52,407 nt of DNA, taken from Solobacterium sp. Its GTDB lineage: Bacteria; Bacillota_I; Bacilli_A; Erysipelotrichales; Erysipelotrichaceae. Numbering within the stretch: position 1 is the first letter of the stretch; each line of letters starts with the position of its first letter. Positions 42,134 through 51,187 of the stretch are shown one piece after another. Both the position numbers and the translations under genes were made by a program. The stretch is taken from assembly GCA_015256455.1 (NCBI GenBank), contig JABZMB010000006.1:1-52407 (forward strand). The letters run 5' to 3'. Below the pieces are notes generated by a model, which saw only the letters and a program-made list of their open reading frames with translations, was not told the origin of the DNA and made no database searches.

Positions 42134-43641
42134 GCTTTGTGTCCTCCAATCTGATTATTGCGTTCTACCGCAGTAGCACCTTCTTCTAAGTCTCTTCCTT
42201 TTAACAACTTATTCTTTCCATATTTCCGCTTGATAGAGAGAATCGCTTGTTGTAGTTGACGGTCCTTCGTCTCGTCAACTTTCGCTATATTTACATCCTC
42301 TTTAGGTGGTGCAAATAAATCTAATTGTGTCACTTCTGTATGCCTTCTTGCGTCTTCTTCACTAATAATACTCATAAATGTAATTGTTATCTTACGTACT
42401 AGTAATCTCGCATCTACAATCTTATCAAATAGTCGCTCTACTGCTTCCATAATCTCTTTTGTAAAAGATGTGTGATGTGATAATTTCACAGTACCATTTG
42501 TAGGTTTTGGAACTACTCTACCATACCAGTCCAAGGCCGTTTTAATATCCATTGATAATTCATAATCCTTTAAACTATCCGCATCATAACTGATCGATAG
42601 CCCAACTTGTTTCGTTGTCATTTTCTTCGCAGTCAAGTCGAGTACTAATTGTTCTGTCATTTCCTTTGCGACTAATTTTGCCTTAGTAAAGGTATAACCA
42701 GACATTAAAACCTGGCCTGAACTAAAGCTATGATTACTTGGCTGATAATGTTTAATTGCATGCATGGTACAGGATTCAAAGCCCCATGCATGATCAATCA
42801 GTAACTCAGCATTTACGCCAAACAATTTATAGAGTAACTCTTCATTTAAATATTCATCTTCTTTGCCGATTGAACATCTTGCGATATCACCCATTGTATA
42901 CATACCATGTTGTTCAAGCTTGCGTGCATAGCCTCTTCCAACACGCCAGAAATCTGTTAATGGGTTATGATTCCAAAGTAACTTACGATATTCTATTTCA
43001 TCCAGCTCCCCGATACGTACACCATACTTATCTGCTGGAAGATGTTTTGCGATGATATCCATCGCAACTTTAGCAAGATATAGATTTGTACCAATCCCTG
43101 CAGTTGCTGTAATACCTGTCTCTTCATATACAGCCGATAACATTGTTCTTGCAAGTTCTTCTGCAGTCATATGATAAGTGCGCAAATATCCTGTTACATC
43201 CATCATAACTTCATCGATAGAATATACATGGATATCCTCAGCTGCGATATAACGTAAATAGATATTATAAATATTTGCACTATACTCGAGATATTTTGCC
43301 ATCCGAGGTTGGGCAATGATATATGTCACTTTATATTCAGGATGATTCTCTAAAAGTTCTCGATTCCATTCTTCTTTAACAAAACGTTTCCCATATATCT
43401 TACTTTGACGTTCACGATTAATTTCTGCAACCTTCTGTTCCACTTCAAAAAGTCTGGGTCTACCAGATATTCCCAGCTGCTTTAGTGATGGTGATACCGC
43501 AAGACAGATAGTCTTACTAGTACGTGAAGTATCAGCCACTACCAGATTTGTTGTAAGTGGATTTAAATTACGATCCTGGCATTCTACAGATGCATAGAAC
43601 GACTTTAAATCGATTGCAATATATATTCTTCTTTCAGTCAT
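42130..43641 (-). CDS. Y-family DNA polymerase (UvrX/ImpB-type)
   Basis: This 503-residue translesion polymerase has catalytic motifs AIDLKSFYASVEC (first Asp) and VYSIDEVMMDV (Asp-Glu), and a helix-hairpin-helix/little-finger region. The motif QLDLF near residue 442 is an excellent sliding-clamp-binding peptide. The DLKSFYAS variant and pairing with YolD place it with UvrX/YqjW rather than DinB. A TATAAT (43663-43668) lies upstream. I see no LexA-type GAAC-N4-GTTC box, so SOS control is not evident. Confidence 0.93.
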   Translation of the reverse strand: MTERRIYIAIDLKSFYASVECQDRNLNPLTTNLVVADTSRTSKTICLAVSPSLKQLGISGRPRLFEVEQKVAEINRERQSKIYGKRFVKEEWNRELLENHPEYKVTYIIAQPRMAKYLEYSANIYNIYLRYIAAEDIHVYSIDEVMMDVTGYLRTYHMTAEELARTMLSAVYEETGITATAGIGTNLYLAKVAMDIIAKHLPADKYGVRIGELDEIEYRKLLWNHNPLTDFWRVGRGYARKLEQHGMYTMGDIARCSIGKEDEYLNEELLYKLFGVNAELLIDHAWGFESCTMHAIKHYQPSNHSFSSGQVLMSGYTFTKAKLVAKEMTEQLVLDLTAKKMTTKQVGLSISYDADSLKDYELSMDIKTALDWYGRVVPKPTNGTVKLSHHTSFTKEIMEAVERLFDKIVDARLLVRKITITFMSIISEEDARRHTEVTQLDLFAPPKEDVNIAKVDETKDRQLQQAILSIKRKYGKNKLLKGRDLEEGATAVERNNQIGGHKA

Positions 43642-43678
43642 AAATTTATCTCTGCAGATACTATTATAGCGTAATAAA

Positions 43679-43700
43679 AAGACAAGTTATCACTTGTCTT
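43679..43700 (-). terminator. Terminator after glutaredoxin-like gene
   Basis: AAGACAAGT (43679-43687), loop TATC, ACTTGTCTT (43692-43700). On the minus strand TTTTATTACG follows. Confidence 0.85.
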
Positions 43701-44016
43701 AACATCCAGTTCCATCAATATTACATGACTGTCCAGACTCTACTACAGCTACTTTTGAAGTTTCTTCTCCCTTTAACCACTCTTCATAGTCAAAACAAAT
43801 CGAACCATCTTCTAACACAAGTGTTGGGATACCAATATATCCTTCCCTTTTCGCATCATCATACGCAGAAGAATGATCACGTAAAGCTAGAAATTGTTTT
43901 AATGCACGAATCGATCCAGTAATATCGATATATTCAAATGCGACATTATTTTTTTCTAGAAATTCTTTGCATGAAACACAATGTGGACAAAGTGGACTAC
44001 CAAAAACTTTTATCAT
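43699..44016 (-). CDS. Glutaredoxin-like protein with extra C-terminal Cys pair
   Basis: This 105-residue thioredoxin-fold protein has an N-terminal redox motif CPHC (10-13, with C16 close by) and the cis-proline segment GIPTLVLEDG. It ends with an additional C98-x6-C105 pair, not usual in glutaredoxins, which might bind metal or relay disulfides. It is a single gene with GGAGG upstream and a terminator. The reduction partner is unknown. Confidence 0.85.
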   Translation of the reverse strand: MIKVFGSPLCPHCVSCKEFLEKNNVAFEYIDITGSIRALKQFLALRDHSSAYDDAKREGYIGIPTLVLEDGSICFDYEEWLKGEETSKVAVVESGQSCNIDGTGC

Positions 44017-44079
44017 AATAAGCCTCCTATATCCTTATTCTAGCGTATAACCATACACTTACCAAAAGAATTGATTAAA

Positions 44080-44120
44080 AAAACGAATTTTCATTACAGT
44101 TGTAACTACTTCTTCGTTTT
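44080..44120 (-). terminator. Terminator of the ami operon
   Basis: AAAACGAA (44080-44087) pairs with TTCGTTTT (44113-44120), with additional inner pairing (TTACA/TGTAA). On the minus strand a T run follows. Confidence 0.8.
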
Positions 44121-44128
44121 TATATGTT

Positions 44129-45067
44129 TTATTTCATATTCTTGCGATATTCTGCTAATTCAGCATCGTTTGCCCATACAAAGTGTCCAGGCTTAATTTC
44201 ATGGAATGCTGGTTTATCATCATCATAATGATGGCTGTCCAATGAATATGGTTTTACAATCTTCGCCTTTTCAATCTGTGGATCAGGAATTGGAACAGCT
44301 CCTAATAATGACTGCGTATATGGGTGCAATGGATTGAGGAACAATTCATTTGTTTCTGCAAGTTCTACAATTCTACCTAAGTGAATAACTGCAATACGGT
44401 CAGAGATAAAGCGTACAACTGATAAGTCATGCGCAATAAAGATACATGTTAATCCACGTTCTCTCTGTAATCTCTTTAATAGGTTTAATACCTGCGCACG
44501 AATAGATACGTCTAGCGCTGAGATAGGTTCATCTGCAATCAATAAATCCGGTTGCATGATAATCGCTCTAGCGATACCAATACGTTGACGCTGGCCACCT
44601 GAGAATTCATGTGGATAACGTGACATATGCTCTTCAAGAAGACCTACTTCATTTAATGCAGATACTACTTGATTATAGCGATCTTCTTCATCAGTATATA
44701 ACTTGAAGTTAACCAGACCTTCAGAAACGATATAATCAACTGTTGCACGTTCATTTAAAGAAGCAGCCGGATCTTGGAAGACCATCTGAATCTTACGAAT
44801 AACTTCTTTATCTAATTCACGAGAAATCTTTCCAGAAATACGCTTTCCTTCAAACAAGACTTCACCATTACTAATTGGATTAATACGGTTAATTGCACGC
44901 GCAATTGTAGTCTTACCTGAACCAGACTCACCTACAAGGGAGAAAGTTTCTCCTCTATATACTTGGAAGTTGGCATCATGTACGGCTACGAACTTATTTT
45001 TCCCATTGGTGAAAGTTACTTCAAGATTTTTGACTTCAACTAGTACTTCTTTTTCGTTGTTATCCAT
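44129..45067 (-). CDS. amiF: Oligopeptide ABC transporter ATPase AmiF/OppF
   Basis: This 312-residue ATPase has Walker A GESGSGKTTIAR, signature FSGGQRQRIGIARAI, Walker B LLIADEPISALD and the Opp-type C-terminal tail. The start at 45067 has GGAGG at 8 nt; a GTG six codons upstream would overlap that site. The ATG lies inside the end of amiE (ATGGATAA), an 8-nt overlap. Confidence 0.95.
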   Translation of the reverse strand: MDNNEKEVLVEVKNLEVTFTNGKNKFVAVHDANFQVYRGETFSLVGESGSGKTTIARAINRINPISNGEVLFEGKRISGKISRELDKEVIRKIQMVFQDPAASLNERATVDYIVSEGLVNFKLYTDEEDRYNQVVSALNEVGLLEEHMSRYPHEFSGGQRQRIGIARAIIMQPDLLIADEPISALDVSIRAQVLNLLKRLQRERGLTCIFIAHDLSVVRFISDRIAVIHLGRIVELAETNELFLNPLHPYTQSLLGAVPIPDPQIEKAKIVKPYSLDSHHYDDDKPAFHEIKPGHFVWANDAELAEYRKNMK

Positions 45068-46172
45068 GATATGTACCTCCTTCACCTAATGTCTCTAATA
45101 ATCTTTCGTGCAAGTTACGAATTACTTCAGGCTTTTCAACCTTTGGTGCACGTGGGTCTAATAACCATGTCTTAGCAAGGTGTGTACTAGAAACTGCAAA
45201 CATCGGTGGCTCTTCCTCAAAGTCAATTCTCATCGCATAAGGATTACGTGGTGCAAACGCATCACCTACAACCTCTTCAAATAAACTTGGTGGAGTACCT
45301 GTAATTGCATATAAGTCTTGACCCTTAATACCTAACTGAGGCATAGAACTTAATAGAGCCCATGTATATGGATGTTTAGGATCATAGAATACTTCTTCTA
45401 CTGTTCCATATTCAACAATTTGACCTGCATACATGACCGCAACCTTATCTGCTACATTCGCAACGACACCAAGGTCGTGTGTAATATAAACAGTTGTGAA
45501 GTGATACTCTTCCTGTAAGTCCTTAATCAACTTAATAATTTGAGCTTGGATTGTAACATCTAAAGCAGTTGTAGGCTCATCACAAATCAAGATACGTGGA
45601 CGACAAGCTAATGCAATCGCAATAACGATACGCTGACGCATACCACCAGAATACATGAATGGATATTCATCAAAACGATTCTCTGCGTTATTAATACCTA
45701 CACGCTTCATCAAATCAACCGCAATCTTACGTGCTTCAATTAAATCTACACCTTGGTGCTTTACAATAACCTCAGTAATCTGAGAACCAATTGTACGAAT
45801 TGGATTTAAGGAAGTCATTGGGTCCTGGAAGATTGTCGCAATCCTACTACCACGAATCATTTCCCAATCACGGTCACTTGTGAGTTCTAATAAATCTCTT
45901 CCTTCAAAAATAATTTGACCTTGTGAGATATTACCATTTTTATCTAGCATACCCGTAAAAGTCTTTGTGAATACAGATTTTCCTGAACCGGATTCACCTA
46001 CGATTGCAAGTGTTTCACCATCATAAAGGTCTAATGAAACATTACGGATCGCAGTTAAAACACGGTCACGAACTGTAAATTCAACAATAATATCACGTGC
46101 AGATAATACTGCCTCTTTGTCTGAATTTTCAAAGGTGATATCTAAGTTTGTAGCTAATGTTTCTTCTGCCAT
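45060..46172 (-). CDS. amiE: Oligopeptide ABC transporter ATPase AmiE/OppD
   Basis: This 370-residue ATPase has Walker A GESGSGKSVFTK, signature YSGGMRQRIVIAIAL, Walker B ILICDEPTTALD, and a C-terminal Opp/Dpp extension (RNPYAMRIDFEEEPP). It pairs with AmiF to power peptide import. GAGGGT lies upstream. Confidence 0.95.
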   Translation of the reverse strand: MAEETLATNLDITFENSDKEAVLSARDIIVEFTVRDRVLTAIRNVSLDLYDGETLAIVGESGSGKSVFTKTFTGMLDKNGNISQGQIIFEGRDLLELTSDRDWEMIRGSRIATIFQDPMTSLNPIRTIGSQITEVIVKHQGVDLIEARKIAVDLMKRVGINNAENRFDEYPFMYSGGMRQRIVIAIALACRPRILICDEPTTALDVTIQAQIIKLIKDLQEEYHFTTVYITHDLGVVANVADKVAVMYAGQIVEYGTVEEVFYDPKHPYTWALLSSMPQLGIKGQDLYAITGTPPSLFEEVVGDAFAPRNPYAMRIDFEEEPPMFAVSSTHLAKTWLLDPRAPKVEKPEVIRNLHERLLETLGEGGTYHG

Positions 46173-46183
46173 GATACCCTCCT

Positions 46184-47110
46184 TTACATATGTGTCTTTG
46201 GATCAGATGCATCTGCTAAAGTCTGTCCGACAATATAGAGTGAAATTGAGATAACTGCTGCTACAGCAACTGGAATCCAGAACAAATATGGAGCAGATGT
46301 CATGTATGCTGAATTACTTGAGATTAGTCTACCTAAAGAAACTTCCTTTTCAGTTAAACCAATTCCTAAGTAAGATAAGAATACCTCATAAGAAATAAAG
46401 CTTGGTACATCTCTTGAAATAGATGTAACGATAATTGGAATCATAAATGGTAAAACGTTATGCTGAATAATCTTATGTGTAGGTGTACCTAAGCATCTTG
46501 AAGCTAAGTTATATTCACGGTCACGAATCATCATAACCTGAATACGAATGCTATAAGCCATGCCTAACCAAGAAGTAATACATAAGCAGAATACCAACTG
46601 CCAGAATCCAGGTCCTAATACATAAGACAAGATAATAACAACTAATGTAAATGGTACGTTTGCAATGATGTTATAAACTTCAATCATAATAACGTCCATT
46701 TTACGTGAATAACCCCAGAACGCACCTACAATAACACCAATCACATTTGTAATAAATGTAGCGATAATTGCAAGGCTTAATGAAGTTCTAGCGCCTGCCC
46801 AAACTACATCAAAGAGTGAATCACCTACTTGGTTTGTACCAAACCAGAACTGTAAGTTTGGTGCAACGAAGCGACGTGAGAAGTCATTGATATGCGTTTG
46901 AACAGTTGGATCGTATCCACTAATAAAAGGTAAAATATAAGACAAGAATAAGGTTAATAGCGTTAGTACTAAGAAGAATATAGCAGTCTTACTACTAAAG
47001 AACTTTCTAAATACACTCTTCCAATAAGAATATTTCGGACTACTAATTCTCTCTGAAGCAAAGTCGTCTAATGCGACAAAAGTAAATCTTTCATCTCTGA
47101 TTTCTGACAT
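46184..47110 (-). CDS. amiD: Oligopeptide ABC transporter permease AmiD/OppC
   Basis: This 308-residue permease has six helices, with a long cytoplasmic N-terminus, and the EAA-type loop ASRCLGTPTHKIIQHNVLPF. Its length equals streptococcal AmiD (308). The start overlaps the amiC stop (TAATG). Confidence 0.94.
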   Translation of the reverse strand: MSEIRDERFTFVALDDFASERISSPKYSYWKSVFRKFFSSKTAIFFLVLTLLTLFLSYILPFISGYDPTVQTHINDFSRRFVAPNLQFWFGTNQVGDSLFDVVWAGARTSLSLAIIATFITNVIGVIVGAFWGYSRKMDVIMIEVYNIIANVPFTLVVIILSYVLGPGFWQLVFCLCITSWLGMAYSIRIQVMMIRDREYNLASRCLGTPTHKIIQHNVLPFMIPIIVTSISRDVPSFISYEVFLSYLGIGLTEKEVSLGRLISSNSAYMTSAPYLFWIPVAVAAVISISLYIVGQTLADASDPKTHM

Positions 47111-48597
47111 TATCTCGAATCTCCTTTTGCCTGTAACTGAATACGAGGATCAACAACTGTAACGAGTAAGTCACCTAATAACAAGGCAAAAATAGAAACA
47201 GCAGTGAAAATAAATGTTAGACCAATAACCATTGGGTTATTATATGCCTTAATACTGTCTGGCAACATCTTACCCATACCAGGAATCGCGAATACAGTTT
47301 CTGTAATAACCGCACCAGAAATTGTCATAATAACAGCTGATGGGAAACCATTTACAAATGGAATAATCGCATTACGTAAAATATGTGTACGGAAAATTTC
47401 ACTATTGGAAAGACCCTTTGCACGTGCAAACTTAACATAGTCAGCACTTGACTGGTCAACCATGTAACGTCTAATCCATAACATCTGTCCGCCTGTGCTC
47501 AATAAACCAAGAATTAAGATAGGCATGATATAGGAACGAACATCATGCGCACCATATACCGGGAACTTATCTGGTAAACCAAGTGTCATACCAATTGAAC
47601 GAACGAAATAAATAAATGCTAGTGATGGAACTGCACTCATAATATTGATGTAAACTGTACCAAGCTTATCTTGCCACTTACCTTTATTCGCAGCCATAAT
47701 CATACCAGCTGGAATACCAAATAAATAAGTAATCAATAAGGCAATTAAACCTTGAATCGCTGATGTAGTTACCATTGATGGATCTTGTAAGTTAGACGCA
47801 CAGTTTGCATAATTGTCATTAAACTTACCCTTATCAATGTTGTCTAACAATTCTGAATATTTATATGTACATGAATGCAAATTCACAGCTGAAGAAGATG
47901 TCTTTCCTGTTTCAAAAGTTACTTCCTGGCTCTTTGCATTACCCTGTGTCTGTGTAATAACAGTAGTTACATCTACACCACTAAATGTTGGATAAGAAAT
48001 ACCAAAATTCAACCCAACAATATTCTGGTGAATAAATGGGAAACTACCATCCATGTATACAAGATACTTATGCTCGCAACCCGAACACTTAATTGCAGGT
48101 AAACCATTATAGTCATTCTCAATATAGACTTTTCTTTCCATATTTTCGTTATGACCATCGTACATTCTCCATGGATGATCTACTTCAATTAACTTACTAA
48201 ACCAGTTGAATACTAGTTCAGGAACAGAATAATCTTTATAGGCATAATATTTACCATCTGAATATGTTTGAATTGTATATCCATCTGACTCATATTTCTT
48301 TACCTGTTCTTTTAATAAATCAGAACCAGTAACCATGCATGCATCATAATCACTTGTATTTGCACATAGGTCCTTCTGTTCATCAAAACGTAGATAACCT
48401 AGGCTCTCCCAGGTGTTGTATTTGTATTTTGTTTTATCATCCGCGCTCTTCAACTTCTGGTAAGTTGTATCAGTTGTAAAGATATTGTCGCGCGGTGTCA
48501 GCGTATAGACCAAAACCAATGCGATTGTAACAACCGCAAAAATCGAGAAGAACGATCTGATTACACGGCCTAAAATGTAACGCTTCATATAACTCAC
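47110..48597 (-). CDS. amiC: Oligopeptide ABC transporter permease AmiC/OppB with large outer domain
   Basis: This 495-residue permease has a first helix (about 9-30), then an extracytoplasmic region of about 240 residues before the second helix (near residue 275), then five helices with the loop FARAKGLSNSEIFRTHILRN. Ordinary OppB is about 310 residues, but streptococcal AmiC is about 498 and carries a similar extra domain, so this is an Ami-type system. The outer domain holds six cysteines that could form disulfides. GGGGTGAG precedes the ATG. Confidence 0.94.
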   Translation of the reverse strand: MSYMKRYILGRVIRSFFSIFAVVTIALVLVYTLTPRDNIFTTDTTYQKLKSADDKTKYKYNTWESLGYLRFDEQKDLCANTSDYDACMVTGSDLLKEQVKKYESDGYTIQTYSDGKYYAYKDYSVPELVFNWFSKLIEVDHPWRMYDGHNENMERKVYIENDYNGLPAIKCSGCEHKYLVYMDGSFPFIHQNIVGLNFGISYPTFSGVDVTTVITQTQGNAKSQEVTFETGKTSSSAVNLHSCTYKYSELLDNIDKGKFNDNYANCASNLQDPSMVTTSAIQGLIALLITYLFGIPAGMIMAANKGKWQDKLGTVYINIMSAVPSLAFIYFVRSIGMTLGLPDKFPVYGAHDVRSYIMPILILGLLSTGGQMLWIRRYMVDQSSADYVKFARAKGLSNSEIFRTHILRNAIIPFVNGFPSAVIMTISGAVITETVFAIPGMGKMLPDSIKAYNNPMVIGLTFIFTAVSIFALLLGDLLVTVVDPRIQLQAKGDSR

Positions 48598-48701
48598 CCC
48601 TACCTTTTCATAGTAGTTATAATACCATATAAGACTAGGTATTTCACTAAAATATAATTTTTTTCATAATTAATTTCATGTTAATTTTCATTTTCAAATA
48701 T

Positions 48702-48719
48702 TATGAATATTTATTCATA
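48702..48719. promoter_or_regulatory. Perfect palindrome upstream of amiC
   Basis: TATGAATA-TT-TATTCATA is an 18-bp perfect palindrome in the 249-bp amiA-amiC gap, about 80 bp upstream of a candidate extended -10 (TGGTATTAT) for amiCDEF. It may be an operator, but could be chance in AT-rich DNA. Confidence 0.4.
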
Positions 48720-48770
48720 TCTATATAGATACTCCTTACAGCGTATTTATATCATCTCTCAAGAGAAAGA

Positions 48771-48805
48771 AAAGACAGATTCATCGCTGAATGATATCTG
48801 TCTTT
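48771..48805 (-). terminator. Terminator between amiA and amiCDEF
   Basis: AAAGACAGAT (48771-48780) pairs with ATCTGTCTTT (48796-48805). On the minus strand TTTTCTTTCTC follows. Partial read-through here would give more binding protein than permease, as is common in Opp operons. Confidence 0.78.
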
Positions 48806-48846
48806 TAAATTACTTATGAAAATTTACAATGTAAATATTCTAAGAT

Positions 48847-50838
48847 TTATTTGCTAGCGGACTTAGCGGACTTAGCACGTTCTGCTAACCAAGCTTCCTT
48901 AGCTTCATAGTAGTCCTTGTTTGTAACAATATCCTTTTGAACACGTCTTAACTTGAACTTACTACCACCTTGGCCGGCAATTGAATATGGTCCTACGAAT
49001 GGAACACTTCTTGTAACTGTGTTTGCTACAGCTGTGCACTGTACACTGAGAGCAAACGCATTTTCAATAAGCCAAGCATCAGCCTTAGCATATGCTGCAT
49101 AACGAGCATTTAAGTCATCAGTAATTGCATCAGCTGCTTCTAATAACTTCTGGTAATCGAATAATCCAACAGCTTCCATAGCAGCCTTATCAGATTCCTG
49201 GAAGTTATCTGGATCAGATGTTCCATCTAAGCCAACTGAAGTTAACTGGTCACCATTTACTGGACTATAGATATTTAAGTAACTTCTTGGATCTAAGTAG
49301 TCTGGGTTCCAACCTACTGCTGTAGAGATATCCCAGTCAGATTCACTACCATTATTTGCAAGATATGTTGCTGCATAGTAAGCATCCTTATCAATTGGCA
49401 TTACATTGATTAAGATTTGTCCATTTGTAGCTTCTTCTACAGACTTCTTCAATGAGTTAGCCTGGTTAACTGTGAATGACATTGTTGAAAGGGTTACTAA
49501 GTCTAGAGAAACAGGTAATGTTAATCCAGCTTCAGCAGCTGCCTTAGCAAGTAATTCCTTTGCCTTATCTGGGTTGTAGTATGGATCCTGTCCTTCAGAA
49601 AGGTCTAATGAATTACCAAATACATCTGTCTGTTCTGTAACAAGCTTAGCAACTGTCTTACCATAATCTTCGCCATTGATTTGAACGAAAGTTGTAGGAA
49701 CTAATTCATTGCGTAATGAAGCCTTAGCAGCTGTTTCATCACCAACTCTTTGCTTCAAGTAAGCTACTCTGTCGAATGCAGCCTGTAAAGCAAGACGGAA
49801 GTTCTTATTTAGGATAGCCTTATGTGTGTTTTCCTTTTCAGCATCTGTTGTCTTATTTGTGTTATTGAATGAACGACGGTTATAGTTGAATGCTAATGAG
49901 AATGTACCACCATCTGTCATAGGAATATAAACGTTATCCTTATACTTATCCATGTACTTATTGAATTCTTCAGTTGACCATGTACCACGGATAGAAGCAG
50001 ATGTATATGTACCAGCTTCAAAACCATTCATGATTGAGTGGTCATCAGAACCATCATCATATGTATAAGTTACCTTATTGATATAAACGTGTTCTGCATC
50101 CCAGTAGTTCTGGTTCTTTGTGAATTCAACGATAGACTTAGCTGTGTTGTTTGTTAAGATGTAACCACCATTGTAAAGAATAGATGATGGATCAACGATA
50201 CCGAACTCACATGCATTTAAATCAGGGGAACCTAACTTACATCCGGAACCCTTTGAATTTAAGAAGTCTTCATTGATTGGGAATAAGATACCATATGTTG
50301 TTAGAGAGTAGAAATAAGATGCTGGTTTTTCAAGAGTATACTTCAATGTATAATCATCAACAGCTTCTACACCTACCTTATCGAATGTAACTTCACCCGC
50401 TTCATATTCAGAGAAGTTTTTAATAAGACCTTCTACTAAGTATTTTGTACCAGACTTGAAGTCTGCAGCGTGTTGAAGACCAGTAACGAAGTCTTGTGCC
50501 TTTAATTCAGCATATTCTTCGCCTTCATTTGTTACCCATTTAACACCCTTACGAATCTTAAATGTCCATTCTGTCTTATCATCGTTAGATTCATAAGATT
50601 CAGCTAGAGCAGGTACATAGTTACCGTACTTATCATTTTCTAATAAGCCGTCAATAAAGTTTGCTGTATTTTCGTTATCAACGTTCTTGTTGGAAACTGT
50701 GTAGTCTAAGCTCTGCATATCTAAAGAATAGACGGATCTAAAGTCTTCAGATTGTGATGCAGTTGTCTGTCCACCTTTGCCATTGCAACCTGCAAGGGCT
50801 AAAAAAGCGGCAAGAGAACCCAATAGTGCTTTTTTCAT
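48847..50838 (-). CDS. amiA: Oligopeptide-binding lipoprotein AmiA/OppA
   Basis: This 663-residue family 5 solute-binding protein has lipobox LAGC (Cys18) and typical segments WTFKIRKGVKWVTNEGEEY, GILFPINEDFL and LAFNYNRRSF. Its length matches streptococcal AmiA (about 659). It captures peptides for AmiCDEF and, in streptococci, related proteins feed peptide signals to the cell. The abundant product and strong promoter fit a nutrient importer. GGAGG precedes the ATG by about 11 nt. Confidence 0.95.
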   Translation of the reverse strand: MKKALLGSLAAFLALAGCNGKGGQTTASQSEDFRSVYSLDMQSLDYTVSNKNVDNENTANFIDGLLENDKYGNYVPALAESYESNDDKTEWTFKIRKGVKWVTNEGEEYAELKAQDFVTGLQHAADFKSGTKYLVEGLIKNFSEYEAGEVTFDKVGVEAVDDYTLKYTLEKPASYFYSLTTYGILFPINEDFLNSKGSGCKLGSPDLNACEFGIVDPSSILYNGGYILTNNTAKSIVEFTKNQNYWDAEHVYINKVTYTYDDGSDDHSIMNGFEAGTYTSASIRGTWSTEEFNKYMDKYKDNVYIPMTDGGTFSLAFNYNRRSFNNTNKTTDAEKENTHKAILNKNFRLALQAAFDRVAYLKQRVGDETAAKASLRNELVPTTFVQINGEDYGKTVAKLVTEQTDVFGNSLDLSEGQDPYYNPDKAKELLAKAAAEAGLTLPVSLDLVTLSTMSFTVNQANSLKKSVEEATNGQILINVMPIDKDAYYAATYLANNGSESDWDISTAVGWNPDYLDPRSYLNIYSPVNGDQLTSVGLDGTSDPDNFQESDKAAMEAVGLFDYQKLLEAADAITDDLNARYAAYAKADAWLIENAFALSVQCTAVANTVTRSVPFVGPYSIAGQGGSKFKLRRVQKDIVTNKDYYEAKEAWLAERAKSAKSASK

Positions 50839-50858
50839 AAATTTCTCTTCCTCCTATG

Positions 50859-50880
50859 TTAAGAGAACTTCCTCTCTTAA
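50859..50880 (-). promoter_or_regulatory. Leader hairpin/inverted repeat of amiA
   Basis: TTAAGAGA (50859-50866) and TCTCTTAA (50873-50880) form a hairpin at the very 5' end of the predicted amiA mRNA. It may stabilise the transcript or act as an operator. Confidence 0.5.
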
Positions 50881-50890
50881 TATACCAGTA

Positions 50891-50919
50891 ATATTACGCA
50901 AATCCTAAAATGATGTCAA
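50891..50919 (-). promoter_or_regulatory. amiA promoter
   Basis: -35 TTGACA (50914-50919), 17-nt spacer, -10 TAATAT (50891-50896). Predicted start is near 50884. Confidence 0.72.
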
Positions 50920-50924
50920 TAGTT

Positions 50925-50938
50925 TGTAAACGCTTTTG
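50925..50938. promoter_or_regulatory. Catabolite-response-element-like site upstream of amiA
   Basis: On the minus strand CAAAAGCGTTTACA matches the cre consensus TGWAANCGNTNWCA at 12 of 14 positions (both mismatches at one end). It lies just upstream of the -35 box, where CcpA often activates. Confidence 0.45.
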
Positions 50939-51064
50939 AAAATATTTCTTGAAATTTTTTTCTTTCATGAAAATATTTTCATTACTCTGCCATTTTGATA
51001 TAACTATGTGACATACACTTCCTTCAACTCTCAACCGATTTCTATGATATAATTGTTCAGCGTT

Positions 51065-51153
51065 GGAGAAGTACCCAAGAGGCTGAAGGGGGCGGTTTCG
51101 AAAACCGCTAGACGTGAAAGCGTGCGGGGGTTCAAATCCCTTCTTCTCCGCCA
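51065..51153 (+). tRNA. tRNA-Ser (CGA)
   Basis: 89-nt type II tRNA with encoded CCA. Acceptor GGAGAAG/CTTCTCC, anticodon stem GCGGT/ACCGC with loop TTCGAAA reading CGA. Extended -10 TGATATAAT (hexamer 51048-51053) lies just upstream. Confidence 0.95.
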
Positions 51154-51156
51154 TAT

Positions 51157-51186
51157 AAAAAGCCTGTTTACACAACAGGCTTTTTT
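51157..51186. terminator. Bidirectional terminator, tRNA-Ser / ABC-F gene
   Basis: AAAAAGCCTGTT (51157-51168) pairs with AACAGGCTTTTT (51174-51185), with T runs on both strands. Confidence 0.9.
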
Positions 51187-51187
51187 C

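Noticed and set aside
43642..43678. LexA box before the Y-family polymerase
   Set aside because: No GAAC-N4-GTTC-like palindrome is present in the upstream region.
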